Below are positions 1 to 7,714 of a DNA stretch of 19,572 nucleotides, piece by piece. The position numbers were made by a program, and so were the translations under genes. Source of the DNA: Candidatus Omnitrophota bacterium (lineage in GTDB: Bacteria > Omnitrophota > Gorgyraeia > Gygaellales > Profunditerraquicolaceae); assembly GCA_028706895.1 (NCBI GenBank), contig JAQTVG010000005.1, positions 1 through 19,572 of the forward strand. The letters run 5' to 3'. The notes beneath the pieces were generated by a model that did no database searches, had not been told where the DNA came from, and worked only from the letters and a program-made list of their open reading frames with translations. Numbering within the stretch: position 1 is the first letter of the stretch; each line of letters opens with the position of its first letter.

Positions 1-165
1 GTTCTTTTGATGCGCTATTCTGCCGTCAAAAAAATCCGATAAAGCGGCGAAGATAAAAATTGCCAGGGCTAAAACCTTTGCCCACGGCCCGTGGCAGAAC
101 AAAAAGAACATAAATACAAAAGTAAGAATAATCCTTGCTACTGTTAATTTGTTGGCTATGTTCAT
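1..165 (-). CDS. pgsA: CDP-diacylglycerol--glycerol-3-phosphate 3-phosphatidyltransferase, N-terminal 55 codons (3' end outside window)
   Basis: Reading the minus strand from ATG at 165 gives 55 codons with no stop before the window edge. The start (MNIANKLTVARIILTFVFM) is the usual opening of PgsA-type CDP-alcohol phosphatidyltransferases: an 'NxLTxxR' stretch entering the first membrane helix. A second helix runs into SDFFDGRIAHQ, the beginning of the family catalytic motif D-x2-DG-x2-A; the rest of the motif is off-window. The family makes phosphatidylglycerophosphate from CDP-diacylglycerol and glycerol-3-phosphate at the inner membrane, the first committed step to phosphatidylglycerol. 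Its ATG overlaps the rimO stop as ATGA, and GGGTGAT lies just upstream as an SD-like sequence. Other CDP-alcohol transferases (for example phosphatidylserine synthase) share the motif, but the N-terminus and the rodZ/rimO context favour PgsA. Confidence 0.82.
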   Translation of the reverse strand, partial: MNIANKLTVARIILTFVFMFFLFCHGPWAKVLALAIFIFAALSDFFDGRIAHQKN

Positions 166-1415
166 GATATCACCCTGCCTACTAAATCGTATTCTAATGT
201 ATCACTGATTTCTACTTTTACAAAGTCGCCTGGCTTTAAAGGCCTGGCAGAATCCACATAAACCATTCCGTCAACTTCAGGGGCATCAAACTGGCTGCGC
301 CCTAAATAAAAATCACCGTCTTTTTCATCTATCAGGACATTAATAACTCTACCCAGGAATCTATTGTTTACTTCCTGAGAGATTTTTTGCTGTTGGGACA
401 TAATGGCATTAAAACGCTCCCTCTTTATTTCCAGGGGAACCTGTTTCTTGAAATTATACGCCTGCGTGCCTTCTTCCCGCGAGTATATGAATGCGCCCAG
501 CCTTTCAAACTTTACATCTTGAATAAAATCCATTAATTCCCTGAAATCCCTGTCTGTTTCTGAAGGAAATCCCGCTATAACGGAAGTGCGTATTGCTATG
601 CCGGGAATTGTTTTTCTGATTTTCTCAATAAGCCTTAAGATATCATTTTTGGCTGTACGCCTGTTCATCAACTTCAATATCCGGTTATTTATGTGCTGTA
701 AGGGTAAATCTATATATTTGCAAATCTTCGGCTCATTTTTAATCAATCCTAACAATTCATCGCTTAAGCGCTCCGGATGCAGGTAAAGAAGCCTTAACCA
801 TCCGATATCCGGGCCCTTCCTGATAACCTTTCTTAAAAGTTCAGGCAGCTTTATCTTCGCGTATAAATCAATTCCGTAAGCTGTGATATCCTGCCCGATG
901 ATATTTATTTCTGAAACCTTCTTTTTATTCAACTCCTCTATTCTGGATAACACGGAAGCCATCTTTAGGCTGGTGAATTTTCCTTTTATCTCCGGGATAA
1001 TGCAATAACTGCAATTGTTTACGCACCCTTCGCATATCTTCACATAAGCATAATGTTCAGGAGTAATCTGAAACGCAGCAAGATTATGGTTCAGGGAAAT
1101 CTTGCCTACAAAAGCATCAACTTCCGGCAGTTCCTTTTGTAATTTATCTTTGTAACGCTCGGCGAGGCACCCATAAACAATTATTTTCTTGAGCTTTCCT
1201 CTTCTTTTTAAATCAATTAAATCCAATATGGCACCTACTGATTCGGCCTTGGCATCTTCTACAAAAGCGCAGGTATTGATTATCGCCGTATCCGCCTTAT
1301 CCATATCTACGATAGGGTATCCCTTGAGTTTCAACATACCCAGGATATTCTCCGAATCAACTATATTCCTGGGGCAGCCAAGGCTCAAAATTCCGATCTT
1401 ATCTTTATTTCTCAT
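162..1415 (-). CDS. rimO: Ribosomal protein S12 (aspartate-C3)-methylthiotransferase RimO
   Basis: This is a 417-residue radical-SAM methylthiotransferase, close to the roughly 440 residues of known RimO. The N-terminal MTTase domain carries the three cysteines of the auxiliary 4Fe-4S cluster: C14 (SLGCPRN), C49 (NTCAF) and C83 (YGCLAER). The radical-SAM cluster motif C-x3-C-x2-C is C131/C135/C138 (CVNNCSYC). A TRAM domain occupies about residues 352-417. RimO is separated from the tRNA enzyme MiaB by the sequence RSQFDAPEVDGMVYV near the C-terminus, which matches the RimO 'DAPEIDG' signature. The known substrate is the conserved aspartate of ribosomal protein S12. The gene overlaps rodZ upstream and pgsA downstream by ATGA, so it is probably translated by coupling. 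No strong SD is visible. Confidence 0.93.
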   Translation of the reverse strand: MRNKDKIGILSLGCPRNIVDSENILGMLKLKGYPIVDMDKADTAIINTCAFVEDAKAESVGAILDLIDLKRRGKLKKIIVYGCLAERYKDKLQKELPEVDAFVGKISLNHNLAAFQITPEHYAYVKICEGCVNNCSYCIIPEIKGKFTSLKMASVLSRIEELNKKKVSEINIIGQDITAYGIDLYAKIKLPELLRKVIRKGPDIGWLRLLYLHPERLSDELLGLIKNEPKICKYIDLPLQHINNRILKLMNRRTAKNDILRLIEKIRKTIPGIAIRTSVIAGFPSETDRDFRELMDFIQDVKFERLGAFIYSREEGTQAYNFKKQVPLEIKRERFNAIMSQQQKISQEVNNRFLGRVINVLIDEKDGDFYLGRSQFDAPEVDGMVYVDSARPLKPGDFVKVEISDTLEYDLVGRVIS

Positions 1416-2179
1416 CGCTTTATGCTTAAACCCTCTTTAGTAATTGATATGTTCTTAAGCGCCTGCCCTTTCCTGCCAAGGCCCGGGATACGTTTGCCAT
1501 TTACTTCCAACTCAACAGCTCCGGCATTCCCTAAAGAAAGCTCAATTTTATCTTTGGCCTGCCAGCTCTCAGACCTGCCTTTCCTTAGTATATTCTGGAA
1601 CATAACCCTGCCGTCACATTTTACCAGTATAAAACAATTCTCTTTGGCATGTATATCCAGCGTTATAGTTTTTACTACAGCCGAGGTATGCGATTTGGCC
1701 GTAGCAGCTTTATTTTCCGGTTTAGAAATAGTACCTGCAGGCGCATTGGCCTTTTTGGATATGCGGCTTGCCTTAGAAGAAATAAATTTACCTAAATTAA
1801 ATAACCCGATAATAAACAAAATTATTACGCAAACTGTGGCTAATGCTTTAAAATTTACACGTATGCCCCTTAGCGAAGAAAAATTTAACGAAGGTAATTT
1901 AAAAGAAGGGGCGGATTTTTCTCTTAAATCCGCTGCGCGCTTAATGGGGGCCTGGGATTCTTTATAATCAGGTATGCAATCGCGCGGGTCAACGCCTAAG
2001 AATTTACAGTAGATTTTTAAGAACCCTTTGATATAAACAGGGCTGAAATTTACCAGGCTGTCTTCTTCTATTGCCTTAAGGATATTTAAGTGGATCTTTG
2101 TCTTCTTGTGCGCATCTTCAAGGCTCAGGCCTTTTTGCAGGCGCAGGTTTTTAAGTTTTGTTCCGGCTGACTCTGTCAT
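1412..2179 (-). CDS. rodZ: RodZ-like membrane protein with N-terminal HTH and C-terminal DUF4115 domain
   Basis: The 255-residue protein has the RodZ layout. A cytoplasmic HTH_25 (Xre-like) domain spans about residues 5-70 (GTKLKNLRLQKGLSLEDAHK then YIKGFLKIYCKFLGVDP). A basic, proline-bearing linker follows, then one membrane helix at about 113-133, a lysine/alanine-rich spacer and a DUF4115 beta domain at about 170-250. RodZ links MreB filaments to the peptidoglycan elongation machinery and sets rod shape. The HTH fold binds MreB rather than DNA in the studied members. The ATG overlaps the ftsK stop as ATGA; GGAGG inside the ftsK tail, about 10 bases upstream, can serve as SD. No mreB is in view, so the shape role rests on family knowledge. 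Confidence 0.85.
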   Translation of the reverse strand: MTESAGTKLKNLRLQKGLSLEDAHKKTKIHLNILKAIEEDSLVNFSPVYIKGFLKIYCKFLGVDPRDCIPDYKESQAPIKRAADLREKSAPSFKLPSLNFSSLRGIRVNFKALATVCVIILFIIGLFNLGKFISSKASRISKKANAPAGTISKPENKAATAKSHTSAVVKTITLDIHAKENCFILVKCDGRVMFQNILRKGRSESWQAKDKIELSLGNAGAVELEVNGKRIPGLGRKGQALKNISITKEGLSIKR

Positions 2180-4353
2180 CCCTTATTTACCTCCGGCATT
2201 ATGTCCTTCTCAAGCCAGGCTTCCCTATCAATCAAAATCTTGCGGGGCTTGCTGCCTTCAAAAGGGCCCACAATACCTTCCTGCTCCATCATATCAATAA
2301 TGCGGGCAGCGCGTGTATATCCCAGGCGCATACGCCTTTGTAATATAGATACCGATGCCTGGCCGCTCTCCATAATAACCCTGACTGCCTGGTCATAAAA
2401 TTCGTCTTTTTCCCCGTTTACAACGCCGGATTTCTGCTGTTCTTTTAATATTTCTTCGTCGTAAACAGGCTCAGCCTGAGATTTAACAAATGAGACTATA
2501 CTGTCTATCTCTTTATCTTTAAGCAGCGACCCCTGGGCGCGGATTAATTTTGATTCGCCCGGCCGCAGGAATAACATATCGCCTCTACCTAAAAGCTTAT
2601 CAGCTCCGTTCATATCCAACACGGTGCGCGAGTCTACTTTAGACGCTACCTTAAAGGATATGCGGGCAGGAAAGTTCGCTTTAATTACTCCCGTAATTAC
2701 ATCAACCGAAGGCCTTTGCGTCGCAAGAATTAAATGTATGCCTACTGCGCGGGAGAGCTGCGCTAAACGCGTTATCGCATTCTCTATCTGGTCGCGCGCT
2801 ACAGTCATCAAATCAGCAAGCTCGTCAATAATAACAACAATGTAAGGAAGCTTCTCCTGTTTTTTATTATATGCCTCTATGTTCCTGGCGCCTACCTTGG
2901 CTAAAAGCTGGTAACGCTCTTCCATTTCAGTCACTACCCAATTGAGGGCAACAGAAGCTTTTTTGGCGTCCGTCACAACAGGGCACAACAGATGAGCCAA
3001 ACCATTAAAAGGCGCCAGTTCTACCATCTTCGGGTCAACCATTAAAAATTTTAATTCATTCGGAGTAGCTTTAAAAAGCATGGATAAAATCAATGAGTTC
3101 ATGCACACGGTCTTGCCTGAACCGGTTGTCCCGGCAATCAAAAGGTGAGGCATCTCTCCTAAGTCGGTAACTACCGGCAGGCCGGCAATATCTTTACCCA
3201 GAGCGAGAGTTAATTTTGAATCGGCTTTCTGGAATTCCGCAGAAGCAAGCACATCCTTTAAATAAACAAGGCTGCTTTGCATATTAGGAACCTCTACGCC
3301 TACCCTGGCTTTACCGGGTATAGGAGCTACAATTCTTACCGATTGTGCTTTCATTGCCAGGGAAATATCGTCGTTTAATGCCACGATACGGTTTAGCTTT
3401 ACCCCCGGGGCAGGCTCCAATTCATAACGCGTGATTATCGGGCCCCGCTCAATATCCGTTACTTTAACCGAAATGCCAAAGTCATCCAAAGTCTCCTCTA
3501 ATATCCGCGCATTGGCAGTAAGGTCTTCTTTAATCTGCCGGGCTTCAAACGGAGGAGGCGAATCTAACAAATCAAGCGAAGGCAAGTGGTAATCCCCGAT
3601 TTTTACTTCCGGCGATTTTATCTTTGTTTCCTCAACCGGCTTTGTTTTTATCTGAATCTTGGGTTTTAAAAACTGCATGCTCTTGCCGACAGACTCAAGG
3701 ATCTTTGGCTTTGCCATAGCAGCAGGCAGGGATTCTTTGGGTTCTTTCTTTTCAACAGGCGGCGCGCGCCTGACAGGAAGCTCCTTAATTTTTTTATTAA
3801 GGTTGAAAATTGGTTTTACAACAAGGCTGGCTTTATTTACAACATTTGAAAACAATGAAGAAATTAAGATTTCGGTGACTAATGCAAGTGATAATACAAT
3901 AAAGGTGCTGAATATGATAAATCCGCCCAACCGGCTGAAATACGTAGTAACAAACTTGGAAATAACAGCCCCCAGGGAACCGGCATAATAAAACCTGGAA
4001 AACTCACTCCCAAAATTAAACATCCCTATTAATGAACTGATGGATAATAACAGGATTATCATTCCCAGTATCCTGGGTATGCTTAAATAAGGTATCTGTT
4101 GCCTGAAAAACTTTATTCCCAACATCAGGATTAATACCGGGACGAGAAAACTTACAGGCCTGCCGAATAAGAATACGATTATTTCGCCAAGATACGCGCC
4201 GAATATGCCTAGTAAATTATGGGGCGGGATATTAGGGTGAGTAGTGTAATTTGCTAAGTCAAGGCGTTCAAACCTTATGAGGCTTGCCAAGACCATAAGC
4301 CCGGCAGCTACGAGGATAACACCTCTGACCTCGTTTAATCTACGTTCTTTCAC
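2176..4353 (-). CDS. ftsK: DNA translocase FtsK/SpoIIIE
   Basis: The protein has 725 residues, in the range of SpoIIIE-type (short-linker) translocases and much shorter than E. coli FtsK. The first 170 or so residues contain four to five hydrophobic segments (the membrane domain). A charged linker follows, then the alpha/beta motor and a gamma winged-helix domain near 650-715 (SGQASVSILQRRMRLGY). Walker A is GTTGSGKT at 408-415 (K414) and Walker B is VVIIDELADLM with D510/E511. These proteins pump chromosomal DNA through the closing septum and guide dimer resolution. The start is GTG at 4353, with no clear SD; the next in-frame ATG, at residue 20, would cut into the first hydrophobic segment. 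The gene lies 16 bases after pnp and overlaps rodZ by ATGA. Confidence 0.94.
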   Translation of the reverse strand: MKERRLNEVRGVILVAAGLMVLASLIRFERLDLANYTTHPNIPPHNLLGIFGAYLGEIIVFLFGRPVSFLVPVLILMLGIKFFRQQIPYLSIPRILGMIILLLSISSLIGMFNFGSEFSRFYYAGSLGAVISKFVTTYFSRLGGFIIFSTFIVLSLALVTEILISSLFSNVVNKASLVVKPIFNLNKKIKELPVRRAPPVEKKEPKESLPAAMAKPKILESVGKSMQFLKPKIQIKTKPVEETKIKSPEVKIGDYHLPSLDLLDSPPPFEARQIKEDLTANARILEETLDDFGISVKVTDIERGPIITRYELEPAPGVKLNRIVALNDDISLAMKAQSVRIVAPIPGKARVGVEVPNMQSSLVYLKDVLASAEFQKADSKLTLALGKDIAGLPVVTDLGEMPHLLIAGTTGSGKTVCMNSLILSMLFKATPNELKFLMVDPKMVELAPFNGLAHLLCPVVTDAKKASVALNWVVTEMEERYQLLAKVGARNIEAYNKKQEKLPYIVVIIDELADLMTVARDQIENAITRLAQLSRAVGIHLILATQRPSVDVITGVIKANFPARISFKVASKVDSRTVLDMNGADKLLGRGDMLFLRPGESKLIRAQGSLLKDKEIDSIVSFVKSQAEPVYDEEILKEQQKSGVVNGEKDEFYDQAVRVIMESGQASVSILQRRMRLGYTRAARIIDMMEQEGIVGPFEGSKPRKILIDREAWLEKDIMPEVNKG

Positions 4354-4369
4354 TTTTTATTATTTGCGC

Positions 4370-6445
4370 TTAAGAACCGCTATTTTCTGAAGGGACCTGC
4401 TTTTTGCTTAAATTGATTCTTCCTAATTCATCTATTCCGATGACTTTAACTTTGATTTCATCCCCAAGCTTAACGACTTCTTCAACATTCTTCACGAACG
4501 TGTCGGCTAATTCAGAAACATGCACCAGGCCTTCTTTACCGGGCGCAATTTCACAAAAAGCGCCAAACGCCATTATGCGCTTTACCTTACCTATATAGGT
4601 ACGCCCGACTTCAACATCTTCAGTTATGGCTTTAATCATACCTATTGCCGCTTGAGACTTAGAAGCTTCGTTAGAAGCAACCAAAACTGTCCCGTCGTCC
4701 TGTATATCTATGCTGGCACCCGTTGTAGCTATAATTTTCTTTACGGTCTTGCCGCCTGGGCCGATAAGGGCGCCTATTTTTTCCGGATTTATTTTTAACA
4801 CATCAATACGCGGAGCTTGCGCAGATAATTCCTGGCGCGGAGCAGCCAATGCCTCTTTTATCTTATCCAGAATAAAATATCTTGCTTCTTTTGCCTGAGA
4901 AAGGCATTTCGTTAATAAATCTAAGCTTATACCGTCTATTTTTAAATCCATCTGGACCGCGGTAACGCCTGTCTTTGTACCCGCAACCTTGAAATCCATA
5001 TCGCCGAAATGATCTTCAAGGCCGGTGATATCAGTCAAGACGAGCGCTTTATTGCCTTCTTTAATAAGGCCTAAGGCAATACCGCTTACCGCGTCTTTTA
5101 TGGGGACGCCGGCATCCATTAATGATAAGGTTGCCGCGCATACCGTAGCCATACTGGAAGACCCGTTAGATTCAAGTATTTCGGATACTACCCTGATAGT
5201 ATAAGGAAATTTTTCTTTGGACGGCATAACTGCCAAGAGTGACTTCTCAGCCAAAGCTCCATGGCCGATTTCGCGGCGGCCAGGCCCACGTACAGGGGCG
5301 GTCTCTCCTACGCTAAAAGGAGGAAAACTGTAATGCAGCATAAAAGTTTTATACTTCTCACCCTCTAATGCTTCAACGAGCTGTTCATCTTCTCCTGTGC
5401 CAAGCGTAGTAACAGAAAGGCTTTGTGTCTGTCCACGGGTGAACAAACTTGAACCATGGGTACGCGGCAATACAGAAACTTCGCAGGTAATAGGCCGTAT
5501 ATCCTTGAAGCCGCGCCCATCTATACGCACATTTTCATCCAATATTTTCTTTCTTACTTGTTTCTTTTCTACTTCAACCAGGGCCATCTTGACATCGGCT
5601 GCCAAATAACCTTCAAGGGAAAGGCTGACCTCCAATTCCTTGGATAGTAAATCTACCGCCTCTTCGCGTTCTTCTTTCTTGCTTAATTTATAAACTTCTT
5701 TTAATTTTTCAACAGATAACCCTTCAACTTTCTTTTGCAGCGCAGGGTCTATTATTTTATATTTTATGTCCGCCTTGGGCTTGCCGTATTCTTTTGCAAA
5801 TTCTTTTTGCATGTTAAGGATGGACTGGAGACTTTCAAAGCCGAATTTAACGGCATCCATAAATACTTCCTCGGATACCTCTTTGGCTTTAGATTCCAGC
5901 ATCACAACGCCCTTATCATTGGCGACTATCACCACATCTAAATCTGAACTATCAATTTCGGCATATGTAGGGTTCAAGATAAACTGGCCATCTTTACGCC
6001 CAATGCGGCAGCATGCTATCGGGCCGCTAAAGGGAATATCGGATATGGACAAGGCTACCGACGCGCCGGTTACGGCTAGGATATCAGGATCATTCTCTCC
6101 GTCGCTTGATAAAACAATCGCCATAATCTGGATTTCATTAAAAAGCCCATCGGGAAATAACGGCCTGATTGGCCGGTCAATAAGCCTGGAGGTAAGAATT
6201 TCGCTCTCGGATGGCCTGCCTTCTCTCTTAAAAAAGCCGCCCGGTATCTTGCCTGCGGCGTATGTCTTCTCCTGATATTCTACGGTAAGGGGAAAAAAAC
6301 TCTGCCCTTCCCGCGGTTCTTTAGACATACAAGCAGTGATTAAGACTACGGTTCCGCCATAGCTGACAACAACGGAGCCATTAGCCTGTTTAGCCATCTT
6401 CCCGGTTTCTAAAACCAGTTCGTTATTCCCAAATTTAGTTTTCAT
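4370..6445 (-). CDS. pnp: Polyribonucleotide nucleotidyltransferase (PNPase)
   Basis: The 691-residue protein shows the complete PNPase architecture: a first RNase PH domain (about 10-140), an all-alpha linker, a second RNase PH domain (about 310-530) with TRGQTQSL and GDMDFKVAGT, a KH domain whose RNA-binding GxxG loop is GPGGK at 562-566, and an S1 domain at about 620-688. The family degrades RNA 3' to 5' by phosphorolysis and is part of the degradosome in many bacteria. The aspartates of GDMDFK in the second PH core correspond to the catalytic/metal-binding region. The gene follows rpsO by 54 bases, the classical rpsO-pnp order, and probably shares its promoter. The intergenic stretch shows only a weak 4-bp TCCG/CGGA hairpin, so an RNase III-type autoregulatory stem is not evident. 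A weak GGGA precedes the ATG. Confidence 0.96.
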   Translation of the reverse strand: MKTKFGNNELVLETGKMAKQANGSVVVSYGGTVVLITACMSKEPREGQSFFPLTVEYQEKTYAAGKIPGGFFKREGRPSESEILTSRLIDRPIRPLFPDGLFNEIQIMAIVLSSDGENDPDILAVTGASVALSISDIPFSGPIACCRIGRKDGQFILNPTYAEIDSSDLDVVIVANDKGVVMLESKAKEVSEEVFMDAVKFGFESLQSILNMQKEFAKEYGKPKADIKYKIIDPALQKKVEGLSVEKLKEVYKLSKKEEREEAVDLLSKELEVSLSLEGYLAADVKMALVEVEKKQVRKKILDENVRIDGRGFKDIRPITCEVSVLPRTHGSSLFTRGQTQSLSVTTLGTGEDEQLVEALEGEKYKTFMLHYSFPPFSVGETAPVRGPGRREIGHGALAEKSLLAVMPSKEKFPYTIRVVSEILESNGSSSMATVCAATLSLMDAGVPIKDAVSGIALGLIKEGNKALVLTDITGLEDHFGDMDFKVAGTKTGVTAVQMDLKIDGISLDLLTKCLSQAKEARYFILDKIKEALAAPRQELSAQAPRIDVLKINPEKIGALIGPGGKTVKKIIATTGASIDIQDDGTVLVASNEASKSQAAIGMIKAITEDVEVGRTYIGKVKRIMAFGAFCEIAPGKEGLVHVSELADTFVKNVEEVVKLGDEIKVKVIGIDELGRINLSKKQVPSENSGS

Positions 6446-6499
6446 TAGATTATCCCGTATTTACAGTATCCTGTTATTAAGTCCGATAAAAAGACGGAT

Positions 6500-6769
6500 T
6501 TATTTTCTCAAGTTGAGCTTTTCTATGACTTCTTCGTATTTCTTTATGCTCTTATCCTTGAGATAATTGAGGAGCCTGCGGCGCCTGCCTACAAGCATAA
6601 GAAGGCCGCGGCGAGAATGGAAATCTTTCTTATGGTACTTAAAATGCTCCGCCAGGTTGTTAATCCTTTCAGTCAAAATTGCTACCTGCACCTCGGCTGA
6701 ACCGGTATCCCTGGAGTGAACCTTAAAACCATTGATAATCTCTTGTTTTTTTTCTTTAATCAAAACCAA
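6500..6769 (-). CDS. rpsO: 30S ribosomal protein S15 (TTG start preferred)
   Basis: The protein is unmistakable S15: DTGSAEVQVAILTERI, the HFKYHKKDFHSRRGLL motif that contacts 16S rRNA, and GRRRRLLNYLK. S15 binds the central domain of 16S rRNA early in 30S assembly. The frame is open back to GTG at 6776-6778, which would give 92 residues. That GTG lies directly against the SD AGGAGG (6778-6783) and cannot be used with it. TTG at 6767-6769 sits 8 bases after AGGAGG and gives 89 residues, the normal S15 length, so I chose it. A consensus-like promoter lies just upstream (6798-6826), giving a leader of only about 25 bases. The gene is followed by pnp, as in most bacteria. Confidence 0.93.
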   Translation of the reverse strand: MVLIKEKKQEIINGFKVHSRDTGSAEVQVAILTERINNLAEHFKYHKKDFHSRRGLLMLVGRRRRLLNYLKDKSIKKYEEVIEKLNLRK

Positions 6770-6777
6770 TTTATTCA

Positions 6778-6783
6778 CCTCCT
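6778..6783 (-). promoter_or_regulatory. Ribosome binding site that fixes the rpsO start
   Basis: On the minus strand AAGGAGGTGA reads as a near-perfect complement of the 16S rRNA tail. The core AGGAGG is at 6778-6783. Eight bases separate it from TTG (6769-6767), the ideal distance. The upstream GTG overlaps the SD itself. This is what decides the start in favour of TTG. Confidence 0.8.
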
Positions 6784-6797
6784 TTTTAATTTTTACT

Positions 6798-6826
6798 ATT
6801 ATATATTAGTTTATATTATAAGTCAA
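6798..6826 (-). promoter_or_regulatory. Sigma-70 promoter for rpsO-pnp-ftsK operon
   Basis: Minus-strand reading gives TTGACT (-35, 6826-6821), a 17-base spacer (6820-6804) and a perfect TATAAT (-10, 6803-6798). The start point would fall near 6791, about 22-25 bases before the TTG of rpsO. The -35 box begins 12 bases after the stop codon of the upstream diguanylate cyclase, so rpsO and the genes after it can be transcribed independently of the helicase/cyclase pair. No terminator hairpin separates the two units. Confidence 0.83.
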
Positions 6827-6838
6827 TATATTCATATA

Positions 6839-7708
6839 TTATTTTGCGTCAGGGCCGGATGGCCCGCAAACCTTGTTATCGCCTCCCAATACCTCATATT
6901 TTATGCCGTTTTTCCCGCTTTTCTTGGCTGAATACATTAAAGTATCAGCTAAAGCCATAATCGTGTCAAAATCGCATGCGGGATGCACGCATGTCACTGC
7001 GCCGATACTAAAAGTAATATCCCACCTGTTCTGCTGCAGGGTTTTTAAGAGTTTCTCCTTAATCCGCTGGATAGTAATTTTTGCCGCCTCGCATCCGGTT
7101 TCCGGGAATAAAACAACAAATTCATCGCCTCCGAGCCGCGCGACAATGTCAGATAACCTGACGCTCTCCTGAAGAGTCCTGGAAAATACACACAAAAGCT
7201 CATCACCGGCCTTATGGCCGAAGGAATCATTTATGCGCTTAAAATCATCCAAATCAATATACATGACCGTGAGCTGGTATTTATACCTGGCTGCCCTGCT
7301 TATTTCTCTGGCAGCTAAGTCAAAAAAGTTCTTCCTGTTTGATACTCCGGTCAAATAATCAATCCTGGCGAATAATTGCTCCCTTTTAAACGCTTCTTTC
7401 AGTTTATATAGGATATAGATAAAAATTAGGAAAAAAGCTATGTTTGCGGCTAAATCATAATAGTAAATTATTAAATGGCGGGAATAAAGAGATGTTTTTG
7501 CATTATTGCCAAAGAACCATACCAGGGCGCTGGTTGCCAATATAACTAAGCTTGCCCACCTGCCTACTAACCATACAGCCAGCGCTACAGGTATCAGATA
7601 AAAAATCATGAGAGGCAAAGGGCTTGTTACATAATCAATGTACCCTAAAACTAAAACAAACAGGAACAAAAAAACTATTACCAATGGCGGCATTAAAAGT
7701 TTATTCAT
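6839..7708 (-). CDS. Membrane-bound diguanylate cyclase (GGDEF domain)
   Basis: The protein has 289 residues. About the first 110 contain four hydrophobic segments (for example MPPLVIVFLFLFVLVLGYI and IAFFLIFIYILY). A complete GGDEF domain follows, with DYLTGVSNRKNFF at its start, YIDLDDFKRINDSFGH, and the active loop GGDEF at 193-197. An inhibitory I-site RxxD (R184-D187) lies exactly five residues before GGDEF, so product feedback by cyclic-di-GMP is expected. All residues expected for an active cyclase (2 GTP to c-di-GMP) are present. The N-terminal region has no sensor domain I recognise and may sense the membrane or a small ligand. The ATG is 6 bases after the helicase stop, with AGGA overlapping that stop, so the two are probably cotranscribed. 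The target process is unknown. Confidence 0.9.
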   Translation of the reverse strand: MNKLLMPPLVIVFLFLFVLVLGYIDYVTSPLPLMIFYLIPVALAVWLVGRWASLVILATSALVWFFGNNAKTSLYSRHLIIYYYDLAANIAFFLIFIYILYKLKEAFKREQLFARIDYLTGVSNRKNFFDLAAREISRAARYKYQLTVMYIDLDDFKRINDSFGHKAGDELLCVFSRTLQESVRLSDIVARLGGDEFVVLFPETGCEAAKITIQRIKEKLLKTLQQNRWDITFSIGAVTCVHPACDFDTIMALADTLMYSAKKSGKNGIKYEVLGGDNKVCGPSGPDAK

Positions 7709-7714
7709 TTTATC

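Noticed and set aside
1422..1967. 181-codon plus-strand open frame
   Set aside because: It lies antisense to rodZ, whose HTH, membrane helix and DUF4115 domain are convincing; the antisense product is low-complexity and has no RBS.
5766..6275. 169-codon plus-strand open frame
   Set aside because: Antisense to pnp, which is complete and conserved through this region; a codon-phase shadow.
6446..6499. rpsO-pnp intergenic hairpin as an RNase III processing site
   Set aside because: Only a 4-bp TCCG/CGGA stem with a 9-base loop is visible; too weak to call.
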